Positions 8,022 to 14,090 of a DNA stretch of 16,806 bases are shown in pieces. The stretch lies in assembly GCA_021793135.1 (NCBI GenBank), contig JAJYTI010000025.1, forward strand, positions 1 to 16,806. Reading direction: 5' to 3'. A program made the position numbers and the translations under genes. This stretch comes from Bacteroidota bacterium (GTDB taxonomy: Bacteria > Bacteroidota > Bacteroidia > Flavobacteriales > Flavobacteriaceae). The notes under the pieces are model-generated. The model did not search any database, was not told the DNA's origin, and saw only the letters and a program-made list of their open reading frames with translations. Each line of letters starts with the position of its first letter. Position 1 is the first letter of the stretch.

Positions 8022-8987
8022 TTATCCTAAAGAAACTCTTTTGAATCCTGTTACTTCAACATCACCAAACGATTTAACGTATTCTTCTACGCTTTTCTTT
8101 TCGTCTTTGATGAAAGCTTGGTCTAATAGACATTTCTCATTATCAAGAGTTGTGTTATCCTTGATGAAACGCTCTAATTTACCTGGAAGAATTCTATCCC
8201 AAATTTGCTCTGGTTTGCCTTCAGCTTTTAATTCAGCTTTAGCATCTTCTTCAGCTTGAGCTAATACTTCAGGAGTTAATTGAGCTTTAGAGATGTATTT
8301 AGGAACGTTTTTAAGAGTTCTACCTAAACGCCCTAATTCGATGTTTTCTTTTTCAATAGCAGCAATTCTTGCTTCTGTTTCAGACTCGATAAATGCTGGA
8401 TCGAAATCTTTGTATGAAAGCGTTGTAGCACCCATAGAAGCAACTTGCATAGAAACGTCTTTAGCTAGCTCTTCTGCGTTATCTACTTTTGCAGATAATC
8501 CAGTTAAAGCAGCAATTTTGTTTCCGTGTACGTAGTATCCTACGTAAGGAGCTTCCATTACTTCGAACCCTCCGATTTCAATTTTCTCACCGATTACACC
8601 AGTTTGCTCAGTTAATTTCTCTTGAACAGTGATGTCTTCGAATTTAGCAGCTAAGAAATCTTCTTTGTTGTCAAAGTTGATAGCGATGTCAGCAAATTTA
8701 TTTGCTAAGTCGATGAAGTCTTGGTTTTTAGCAACGAAGTCCGTCTCACAGTTAAGTGAAATAGCAACACCTCTTGTGTTGTCATCGTTTAGCTTTACAG
8801 TAGCAACACCTTCGCTAGAATCACGGTCAGCTCTTTTTTCAGCAACTTTTTGTCCTTTTTTTCTAAGGATTGTAATTGCCTCTTCCATGTTGCCTTCCGC
8901 TTCTACTAAAGCGTTTTTACAGTCCATCATTCCTGCACCTGTACTCTTTCTTAATTCGTTAACTTGTGCTGCAGTTATTTTAGCCAT
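8022..8987 (-). CDS. tsf: Elongation factor Ts
   Basis: EF-Ts is the guanine-nucleotide exchange factor that reloads EF-Tu with GTP. The 321 residues begin with the UBA-like N domain MAKITAAQVNELRKSTGAGM and DCKNALVEAEGNMEEAITIL, which contacts EF-Tu. The core signature TDFVAKN is at 82-88, and two core subdomains follow. It is longer than the 283-residue E. coli protein. I place the start at the ATG at 8987, because family members begin MAKITAAQV. An in-frame ATG 11 codons upstream (9020) lies inside a strong hairpin and would add an unrelated stretch, MNATTFYKNYN. It is co-transcribed with rpsB (77-nt gap) and ends at the 15-bp terminator. Confidence 0.96.
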   Translation of the reverse strand: MAKITAAQVNELRKSTGAGMMDCKNALVEAEGNMEEAITILRKKGQKVAEKRADRDSSEGVATVKLNDDNTRGVAISLNCETDFVAKNQDFIDLANKFADIAINFDNKEDFLAAKFEDITVQEKLTEQTGVIGEKIEIGGFEVMEAPYVGYYVHGNKIAALTGLSAKVDNAEELAKDVSMQVASMGATTLSYKDFDPAFIESETEARIAAIEKENIELGRLGRTLKNVPKYISKAQLTPEVLAQAEEDAKAELKAEGKPEQIWDRILPGKLERFIKDNTTLDNEKCLLDQAFIKDEKKSVEEYVKSFGDVEVTGFKRVSLG

Positions 8988-9015
8988 GTTATAATTTTTA
9001 TAAAAAGTTGTAGCA

Positions 9016-9051
9016 TTCATCAGAACCCGACAGAAATCAGGTTCTGATGAA
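9016..9051 (-). promoter_or_regulatory. Strong hairpin between rpsB and tsf
   Basis: Arms TTCATCAGAACC (9016-9027) and GGTTCTGATGAA (9040-9051) are a perfect 12-bp repeat. On the minus strand three more pairs (one G-U) can extend it to about 15 bp with a 6-nt loop. It starts 13 nt past the rpsB stop. No T run follows directly (TGCTACAACTTTTT), so it is unlikely to be a full terminator. An attenuator, a processing site or 3'-end protection of the rpsB message would fit; a transcription attenuator is known in this gap in E. coli. Confidence 0.7.
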
Positions 9052-9064
9052 AGCCTAAATTTAT

Positions 9065-9829
9065 TTATTCTTCTTCTTCGTTCGACGCTTTCGCTCCAAC
9101 TTTAGCTTTTTTAGGTTTGCCTCCGTCGTCTTTCGATGCTTTTCTTTCGTTCAGTCCTTCGCTAATAGCGCTAGTCACTCTGCTAATAATAGCATTGATT
9201 GATCTTCCAGCGTCGTCGTTAGAAGGTATTGCAAAGTCAACCTCTCTTGGGTCACTATTTGTGTCTACCATCGCAAAGATTGGAATGTTTAATTTGTTTG
9301 CTTCACGTATAGCAATATGTTCGCGAGTAGTATCTACAACAAACAGTGCAGCAGGCAAACGGTTCATGTCTGAGATAGAACCTAAGTTCTTCTCTAACTT
9401 CGCACGTAGACGTTCTACTTGTAAACGCTCTTTTTTAGATAGAGTTTCAAAAGTTCCGTTTTTCTTCATACGGTCGATAGAAGCCATTTTCTTAACAGCT
9501 TTTCTTATCGTTACAAAGTTGGTAAGCATACCACCTGGCCAACGCTCAGTAATGTATGGCATATTAGCTTCTTTTGCTCTTTTAGCAACGATATCTTTAG
9601 CTTGCTTTTTAGTTGCAACGAAAAGCACTTTTCTTCCGCTAGCAGCAATCTTTTTAAGCGCTTCTTCCGCTTCTTGAAGTTTTGCCTCTGTTTTGTATAG
9701 GTTGATGATGTGAATTCCGTTACGCTCCATATAGATGTATGGTGCCATATTTGGATTCCACTTTCTGGTAAGGTGACCGAAGTGTACACCTGCGTCCAGT
9801 AATTCTTTGATTGTATTATTGTCTGCCAT
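9065..9829 (-). CDS. rpsB: 30S ribosomal protein S2
   Basis: S2 binds late in 30S assembly, near S1 on the platform side. The 254 residues hold the family signature from the start (LLDAGVHFGHLTRKWNPNMA at 10-29, YIYMERNGIHIINLYKT at 31-47), the coiled-coil insert around 110-160, and PAALFVVDTTREHIAIREA followed by IPIFAMVDTNSDP. The tail after about residue 225 is rich in Lys, Ala and Glu and probably disordered. It is first of the rpsB-tsf pair. ATG start at 9829. The 150-nt leader above it holds paired hairpins that may serve autoregulation. Confidence 0.97.
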   Translation of the reverse strand: MADNNTIKELLDAGVHFGHLTRKWNPNMAPYIYMERNGIHIINLYKTEAKLQEAEEALKKIAASGRKVLFVATKKQAKDIVAKRAKEANMPYITERWPGGMLTNFVTIRKAVKKMASIDRMKKNGTFETLSKKERLQVERLRAKLEKNLGSISDMNRLPAALFVVDTTREHIAIREANKLNIPIFAMVDTNSDPREVDFAIPSNDDAGRSINAIISRVTSAISEGLNERKASKDDGGKPKKAKVGAKASNEEEE

Positions 9830-9850
9830 TTTTGTAATAGTTTACGTTCT

Positions 9851-9922
9851 GTTTAGATAGCAACCTTCTTACTTTATGTAACTTGGTTTAGATGCTAAAC
9901 TAACTCTCGGAACCAGCCGAGA
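9851..9922 (-). promoter_or_regulatory. Structured leader of rpsB
   Basis: In the 150-nt gap after rpsI the minus strand can form two hairpins: TCTCGG with CCGAGA around a 6-nt loop (9905-9922), and GTTTAG-CAT-CTAAAC (9886-9900). A second CTAAAC copy (9851-9856) could compete for the same GTTTAG arm, giving a possible two-state structure 22 nt before the start codon. S2 autoregulates its own message in enterobacteria, so an S2-responsive leader is a reasonable inference. No convincing promoter was found in this gap, so rpsB may also be read through from rplM-rpsI. Confidence 0.45.
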
Positions 9923-9979
9923 TAACAGCTTTTTAAAATTGTTTTTAAATAAATGTTGGATAACTCCAGATCGAAAATA

Positions 9980-10366
9980 TTAACGTTTCGAGAATTGGAA
10001 TTTCTTACGAGCTTTCTTTTGACCGTATTTTTTACGTTCCACCATTCTAGGGTCTCTAGTTAATAGACCTTCTGGCTTAAGAAGAGAACGGTTTTCTTGG
10101 TTAATGTCACACATTGCACGAGAAATAGCTAAGCGGATTGCTTCTGCTTGACCAGTGATTCCTCCTCCAAATACGTTTACGTTAATGTCGTAAGTCTCTT
10201 CGTTGTTAGTAAGAATAAGTGGTTGTCTTACTTTAAATTTCAACATGTCTGTTGTGAAGTACTCGTTTACATCTTTATTGTTAACCGTAATCTTACCGTT
10301 TCCAGATGCAACATAAGCACGTGCAACAGCGGTTTTACGTCTTCCTATTTTGTGAATAACTTCCAT
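9980..10366 (-). CDS. rpsI: 30S ribosomal protein S9
   Basis: S9 lies in the head of the 30S subunit, and its C-terminal tail reaches the P-site tRNA. The 128 residues include IGRRKTAVARAY (7-18), GGGITGQAEAIRLAISRA (67-84), LLTRDPRMVERKKYGQKKAR and the conserved basic end KKFQFSKR, so it is complete. Its ATG overlaps the rplM stop by one base (TAATG), so its translation is probably coupled to L13, and L13 and S9 should be made in equal amounts. The L13-S9 pair is conserved across bacteria. Confidence 0.97.
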   Translation of the reverse strand: MEVIHKIGRRKTAVARAYVASGNGKITVNNKDVNEYFTTDMLKFKVRQPLILTNNEETYDINVNVFGGGITGQAEAIRLAISRAMCDINQENRSLLKPEGLLTRDPRMVERKKYGQKKARKKFQFSKR

Positions 10367-10821
10367 TACTTGATGTCGTTAAGGTTGATGGTTTTTGGTT
10401 GCTGTGCTTCTTGTTTGTGCTCAGCGCCAGCATACACTTTTAAATTTCTAAATAGTTCAGCACCCAATCTGTTTTTTGGTAGCATCCCTTTTATAGACTT
10501 CTCTACGATTCTAGCTGGGTGCTTAGCATTCATTTCTAATGCTGTTGTACTGCGCTGTCCTCCTGGATATCCTGTGTGACGTAAGTAAACTTTGTCATTC
10601 CACTTGTTTCCAGATAATTGAATTTTGGAGGCGTTGATAACTACTACGTTATCTCCACAATCTACGTGTGGTGTGAAGTTAGGTTTGTGCTTACCACGTA
10701 GCAATTTAGCCACTTTGCTAGATAAGCGTCCTAAAGTCTCCCCCTCAGCGTCTACCAAAAGCCACTCCTTGTTTACGGTAGCTTTGTTTGCTGATACGGT
10801 TTTGTAACTTAATTGGTTCAA
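10366..10821 (-). CDS. rplM: 50S ribosomal protein L13, with TTG start
   Basis: L13 is an early-assembling 50S protein. The 151 residues include EWLLVDAEGETLGRLSSKVA (19-38), LLRGKHKPNFTPHVDCGDNV (40-59), the family signature region HTGYPGGQRST and KGMLPKNRLGAELFRNLKVY (111-130). The only start fitting the family N terminus (LSYKTVSANKATVNKEW) is a TTG at 10819-10821. A stop lies seven codons upstream in frame with no ATG between, and the first internal Met is residue 97. The TTG overlaps the TGA of a 9-codon upstream ORF, so initiation may be coupled. rpsI overlaps the end by one base. Confidence 0.96.
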   Translation of the reverse strand: MNQLSYKTVSANKATVNKEWLLVDAEGETLGRLSSKVAKLLRGKHKPNFTPHVDCGDNVVVINASKIQLSGNKWNDKVYLRHTGYPGGQRSTTALEMNAKHPARIVEKSIKGMLPKNRLGAELFRNLKVYAGAEHKQEAQQPKTINLNDIK

Positions 10822-10847
10822 ATTAAATCGTTTTTCAAATTAAACAT
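10818..10847 (-). CDS. Leader mini-ORF upstream of rplM (9 residues)
   Basis: The minus strand reads ATG TTT AAT TTG AAA AAC GAT TTA ATT TGA, coding MFNLKNDLI. Its TGA (10818-10820) overlaps the TTG start of rplM (10819-10821) by two bases, the geometry used for reinitiation. It begins one base after the small leader hairpin. It could be chance in A/T-rich DNA, but it is the only ATG in the leader and would explain how an otherwise poor TTG start is used for an abundant protein. Confidence 0.4.
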   Translation of the reverse strand: MFNLKNDLI

Positions 10848-10880
10848 TCCTTGATTTGGATAAATCGGGATGCAAAAGTA
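10848..10880 (-). promoter_or_regulatory. Promoter -7 element and 5' hairpin of the rplM-rpsI leader
   Basis: TACTTTTG at 10880-10873 (minus) is a perfect -7 element. The -33 position, 20 nt away, reads TGTG, a weak match. The inferred start of transcription is near 10867. The RNA would begin with a small hairpin: TCC / GATTT - ATCC - AAATC / GGA with small bulges (10848-10870). Its place suits an L13-responsive leader; as I recall, ribosomal leader motifs for L13 have been proposed in Bacteroidota, but I cannot check this match. Confidence 0.5.
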
Positions 10881-11051
10881 CAAATAATTATTTTAAATTA
10901 CACACGTATTATTCTCAAAAATGAATTTTGTGCTTTTCCTAATCGACTGATTTGCAATTTTGTGAATGTGTAATTTCTTTTAAGATGACTATTATAATAG
11001 GATGAATGTAAAATGGATGAGGTATTAACTCCTTATTTTATGGTAATTTAA
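10881..11051. other. A/T-rich gap between rplM promoter and transporter remnant
   Basis: This stretch holds no open frame of note, no convincing terminator for the truncated transporter and no strong inverted repeat. The right part contains short T and A runs only. I see nothing else in it. Confidence 0.6.
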
Positions 11052-11489
11052 TTAAAAAATCAACAGGCCTAATCCGAAAATCACTAGCCCTAATAAGAAT
11101 ATAATAAATGAATAAGGGAGTACTTGTTGTGGTCTTAACTTCGTAATACCTAATAACGGAAGTGCCCAAAAGGGTTGTAGCATATTCGTCCATTGGTCAC
11201 CATAAGCCATAGCCATAATAGCTTTTGGTAAATCAGCACCTAATTGTTGTGCAGTGTCTATTAATATAGGTCCTTGCACTGCCCATTGTCCACCTCCGCT
11301 TGGAACAAAAAAATTGACTAATCCAGCACTTAAGAATGTGAATATCGGTAATGTGGTTTCATTGGCAATAGATGTAATTCCATTAGAGAATACCATAATC
11401 AATCCGCTGCTTTGCATAATGGCTAGAATTTCAAAATAAAATGGAAACGGAATCAGAATAATAGAAACATCCTCAATAGCTATTTTTAA
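11052..11489 (-). pseudogene. 5'-truncated AtoE-type short-chain fatty acid transporter
   Basis: The frame retains about 145 codons that read as the C-terminal third of the AtoE/short-chain fatty acid permease family: IPFPFYFEILAIMQSSGL, ITSIANETTLPIFTFLSAGL, NFFVPSGGGQWAVQGPILID, AYGDQWTNMLQPFWALPLLG and a last membrane helix. Full members have roughly 440 residues, so about two thirds are missing. Family-like sequence continues upstream of the first ATG (11417) to a TGA at 11490-11492, where a TAA and an inverted repeat also begin. The gene is therefore broken off at its 5' end rather than simply short. The reading frame of the remnant is intact, so the loss may be recent. A short product with three to four membrane helices could be made from the ATG at 11417 but should not transport. 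Confidence 0.85.
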
Positions 11490-11490
11490 T

Positions 11491-11524
11491 CATATAAATT
11501 AGAAGCCAATACGGAATTTATATG
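11491..11524. repeat. Inverted repeat at the truncation point of the transporter remnant
   Basis: CATATAAATT (11491-11500) and AATTTATATG (11515-11524) are perfect 10-bp inverted copies around 14 nt. It lies exactly where the AtoE reading frame stops and 35 nt after the stop of the outer-membrane gene. It may serve as that gene's weak terminator (no T run follows on the minus strand) or may be a scar of the rearrangement. Confidence 0.5.
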
Positions 11525-11558
11525 TTACTTTTTAGCTTATATGCAATGTTTATAGAGT

Positions 11559-12188
11559 TTAGAACTTAAATCCTAGCATGAAATTTACCGTGCTAATTCC
11601 TTCTAATTTGCGTTTTACGTCATTTTTCTTCATCTTTGAGAAGTCTGACTGGGATTCGAAACCAATACCGAAAATAAAGTCATTACTAACTTCAAATTTC
11701 ACCCCAACCTCAAAGCCAAATCCACCATTCCAACCTTGATTTTTGTTTTTGTACGTTCCATTTAAAGTTTGAATTTTCTCACTCAATAAGCTGTTAGCAT
11801 AGAGTCCTGCACCAGCATAAGCCTGTAGTTTATTATCAAGTTGTTTTTCAAAAAGAGATAACCTGAGGTTTAAGTACAAAGGAATTCTTAAATACATATG
11901 ATCTAAAGCGTAATTTTCTCCTCCCGAAACCCCATTAGTCTGAAATTGCAATCCCTCTACACCTGTACTTATTGAAGTATTTACTGTGAGTTGATAAGTG
12001 TAAAGCATATTTCCTACGTTTACCGTTCCATGAAGATCTACCATATCGGGCTGCACTAATGTACCGTATCCCAATTTAGCTGAGAATTGCATTCCAAATT
12101 TCGAATTGCTGTCAGTTTCTTGCTCATCTTGAGCATATAAAGCAAATGAACAGAATATGGCAAGTACTAATAATACATTTTGTTTCAT
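11559..12188 (-). CDS. Outer-membrane beta-barrel protein (porin-family, OmpA/PorT-like)
   Basis: The 209-residue precursor starts with a clear Sec signal peptide (MKQNVLLVLAIFCSFALYAQ, cleavage likely near Ala19-Gln20). The mature part has about eight amphipathic strands: FGMQFSAKLGYGT, MYLRIPLYLNLRLSLFE, LQAYAGAGLYANSLL, WNGGFGFEVGVKFEV, FIFGIGFESQSDFSKM and a last strand ending VNFMLGFKF with a terminal Phe, as BAM substrates have. This matches the small barrel family common in Bacteroidota (outer membrane protein beta-barrel domain), whose functions are mostly unknown. It follows an AraC-type regulator gene on the same strand and has its own promoter inside the 3' end of that gene, so control by that regulator is possible but unproven. 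Confidence 0.85.
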   Translation of the reverse strand: MKQNVLLVLAIFCSFALYAQDEQETDSNSKFGMQFSAKLGYGTLVQPDMVDLHGTVNVGNMLYTYQLTVNTSISTGVEGLQFQTNGVSGGENYALDHMYLRIPLYLNLRLSLFEKQLDNKLQAYAGAGLYANSLLSEKIQTLNGTYKNKNQGWNGGFGFEVGVKFEVSNDFIFGIGFESQSDFSKMKKNDVKRKLEGISTVNFMLGFKF

Positions 12189-12275
12189 AATAAATTAGTC
12201 GATTATAATGGTTGATTCTTTTTAAAGAAATACAAACTTCATATATTATAAAAATTTAGGCTTGTATAATTGGGA

Positions 12276-12305
12276 CAAAATTAGAATTAATCCTTAAAAT
12301 ACCAA
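12276..12305 (-). promoter_or_regulatory. Promoter of the outer-membrane barrel gene
   Basis: On the minus strand TTG (12305-12303), 19 nt, then TAATTTTG (12283-12276) match both elements of the Bacteroidota consensus with correct spacing. The -33 part lies inside the last codons of the upstream AraC-type gene. The leader would be about 80 nt and contains a short palindrome, TTCTTT-TT-AAAGAA (12216-12229), that could be an operator or a chance feature. Confidence 0.65.
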
Positions 12306-13141
12306 TAAGTATCCTCCTCCCCTATATGCGAAATTTTAGAAAGTAAAGTGCTAGGAGTTTCTTTGGTAATAGCTTTAAAGTGTTTAATAAAATGTGCTTG
12401 GTCGTAATACATACTAAATAAAGCTACATCGGTAAGATTGGTCGTCTCTTTATTCTGATGAAAATAATTCAAAGCTTGTCGGAACATTACCATTTTATGG
12501 TATTCTTCTACGGTCATATTTGTGTGTCTTCTAAATAATCGAAGCAAGGTTCTTCTATTTATATTTAACTTTTTAGACAATTCTTTAACCTTAATAGCAC
12601 CATTGGAGACTATGAGTTCTCCAATAGCTTTTTTTAGTATAGGTTGGTGAAAATCATTATATGCCTTCCCGAAAAATTCATCTAATAAAAACACCTTCTC
12701 ATCTAACATCTTTTTTTCAAAAACTGTTTCTAAAACTTGCTCAAAAGATTTTCCAAAATAGGAGAAAAAACCCATATCATTAGGAAAGATATCTTGTAAG
12801 GGTTTATCTAAGAAATGATTTATTCCTAAAGGATTAAAAACAATTCCTATTTTGTCATAACGACCTTCTATGCTTACTTTAATATTTTTATTCTTATTTA
12901 TGGTGTATAAAGGATTAATTTGAATGTTATCTATAGAACTAATAAGAGCCTTGTTCTCCGTTAAAACAACTTTTGAATTTTTATAAGCGGTCAGTGCATG
13001 CTTGTAGTTCGGATAAAAAATAAATTTTCTTTGATAGTTTTCGTCTTCCGATCGATCAAAATAATAATAAGAAATATATTTACTTATCTTTTTTGATACA
13101 GGTTTAGCGGTGATAAAAATATTTTTATTGGAATTTTTCAA
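12287..13141 (-). CDS. AraC-family transcriptional regulator, TTG start
   Basis: The 284 residues have a C-terminal AraC DNA-binding domain with two helix-turn-helix units: IKVKELSKKLNINRRTLLRLFRR (183-205) and LTDVALFSMYYDQAHFIKHFKAITKETPSTL (236-266), the latter ending in the family signature. The N-terminal half (about 15-130, with KYISYYYFDR and IEGRYDKIGIVFNPLGINHF) is the sensor-like domain found in many Bacteroidota AraC proteins of this length; its ligand is unknown. The start is a TTG at 13139-13141: an in-frame stop lies 14 codons upstream with no ATG, and the next Met is residue 123. The nearest possible target is the barrel gene directly downstream. No promoter was recognised. Confidence 0.88.
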   Translation of the reverse strand: MKNSNKNIFITAKPVSKKISKYISYYYFDRSEDENYQRKFIFYPNYKHALTAYKNSKVVLTENKALISSIDNIQINPLYTINKNKNIKVSIEGRYDKIGIVFNPLGINHFLDKPLQDIFPNDMGFFSYFGKSFEQVLETVFEKKMLDEKVFLLDEFFGKAYNDFHQPILKKAIGELIVSNGAIKVKELSKKLNINRRTLLRLFRRHTNMTVEEYHKMVMFRQALNYFHQNKETTNLTDVALFSMYYDQAHFIKHFKAITKETPSTLLSKISHIGEEDTYWYFKD

Positions 13142-13600
13142 GTTTTCTTTTATTGTTGTTTTCGCTGCTATTCTTTGGAATTAAATATACCTAATTTATC
13201 GTTGTACTAAACAATACAAGCTATCTGATTAATATAAATAGCAATTCGATATACTTGGGTTAATATTATTTATTCTTGCAGGATAAAATTGAGATTTCTC
13301 TTTTTAAATTTATCATACAAGTTTATTTATCAACTAATGATTTAATTTTCTATGGAACCCCGATAGTTATTCTTTATACATTGATCGAAAAGTTTTTGTT
13401 TAGCGTAAATCAAATTTAAATAGATGAAGGTTCAGTGTTTAGATAATGATGTAATAAATTCTAGCATAAGTGGTTTAAGTATATTTTTTAGATACTCTTT
13501 CGGTTGGATGTGAATTTGTAATAATACTTTAGTTTCAGTACTTCTATATAAAACCCATCTTTAATTTCTCTATATTTTAATAAACCCTCTTCTACTTATT

Positions 13601-13708
13601 AGGAGCGTTCCGTTAATGAGGTTCTATTTTCAAGAAAATAACTCATAAGCTAGGGGTGTTAATATAGAACCTTAATAGGTCGCTTTAGTGATTTTAAATT
13701 CACTTTTT
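13601..13708 (+). ncRNA. Candidate structured RNA or palindromic element
   Basis: A long imperfect stem joins AGCG-CC-TTA-AGGTTCTAT (13604-13627) with ATAGAACCT-TAA-GG-CGCT (13664-13684), about 18 pairs with small bulges and a perfect 9-bp core. The 36-nt loop can fold a short inner hairpin (ACTC/GGGT, 13641-13657). Directly after it, AGTGA (13687-13691) and TCACT (13700-13704) pair and are followed by a T run, resembling a plus-strand terminator. No clear promoter lies upstream. It may be a small RNA, a relic of a miniature inverted-repeat element, or chance in A/T-rich DNA. Confidence 0.35.
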
Positions 13709-13981
13709 AATTGTAGAAACTAAGAGGTTTATATTAAAGTTACTCTGATTTATTGTTTTAACAAAAACAACAATTTCTTAACATATGGGTAATCTTTCGT
13801 ATTTTGGTGATTAGAAAAGATTTTTGTGATGTTTGGTAGTAACTAAAGTCTTTAATATCATTCTTTTATAGTTTATAATCGAAAAGTGTAAAAACAAATT
13901 TGTGAGTCGGATTTACTGTTATATCTGCATTTTTCAAATTAAACGCATTTATTTTTAATATAAAATTAAGATTTATAGAGG

Positions 13982-14017
13982 TTTGTTCGTGTATTTTTTA
14001 AATATTAATTAAGTTTG
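13982..14017 (+). promoter_or_regulatory. Candidate promoter of the plus-strand T9SS cargo genes
   Basis: TAAGTTTG at 14010-14017 is a perfect -7 element. TTTG at 13982-13985 lies 24 nt upstream, slightly longer than usual. The inferred transcript would start near 14024, about 65 nt before the truncated ORF, and could carry both 14091-14540 and 14556-16451. Confidence 0.4.
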
Positions 14018-14090
14018 GTAGAAATATTAACAGTAAATGTGCTTATAGGTGTCTTTTTCTTTAAATTTTAACTTATTTAATTCTTAAGGT

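Larger units (their letters stand above)
13142..14090. other. 949-base A/T-rich region without genes
   Basis: No open frame with coding character exists here on either strand. The sequence is much richer in A and T than the rest. It holds a structured element (13601-13708), a short A/T hairpin TTGTTTT-AACA-AAAACAA (13753-13770) and one candidate promoter reading right (13982-14017). It separates a minus-strand regulator from plus-strand secretion-substrate genes, so it should contain the regulator's promoter as well, but I found no perfect match for that. It may be decayed coding sequence, now unrecognisable. Confidence 0.6.

Noticed and set aside
8629..8994. 121-residue plus-strand frame opposite tsf, and similar frames opposite asnS, pyrH and rplM
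   Set aside because: All are antisense to well-recognised genes and show no domain or composition of a real protein.
8988..9020. N-terminal extension of EF-Ts by 11 residues (ATG at 9020)
   Set aside because: Family members begin at MAKITAAQV; the upstream ATG is inside a strong hairpin and the extra residues have no family resemblance.
9117..9677. 186-residue open frame on the plus strand
   Set aside because: It lies entirely antisense to rpsB, has no start context of its own, and its Ser/Ala/Ile-rich wording is that of the complement of a coding frame.
9972..9979. Promoter for rpsB at TATTTTCG (minus)
   Set aside because: One base off the -7 consensus, overlapping the end of rpsI, and no TTG at the proper distance.
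10873..10880. A full promoter with both elements for rplM
   Set aside because: Only the -7 element matches well; the -33 position reads TGTG, so I report it as partial.
13753..13770. TTGTTTT-AACA-AAAACAA hairpin as terminator
   Set aside because: Only A/T pairs, no T run after it and no gene ending nearby; expected by chance in such A/T-rich DNA.
13142..14090. tRNA, CRISPR array or insertion sequence in the gene-free region
   Set aside because: No cloverleaf, no regularly spaced repeats and no transposase remnant or terminal repeats could be seen.
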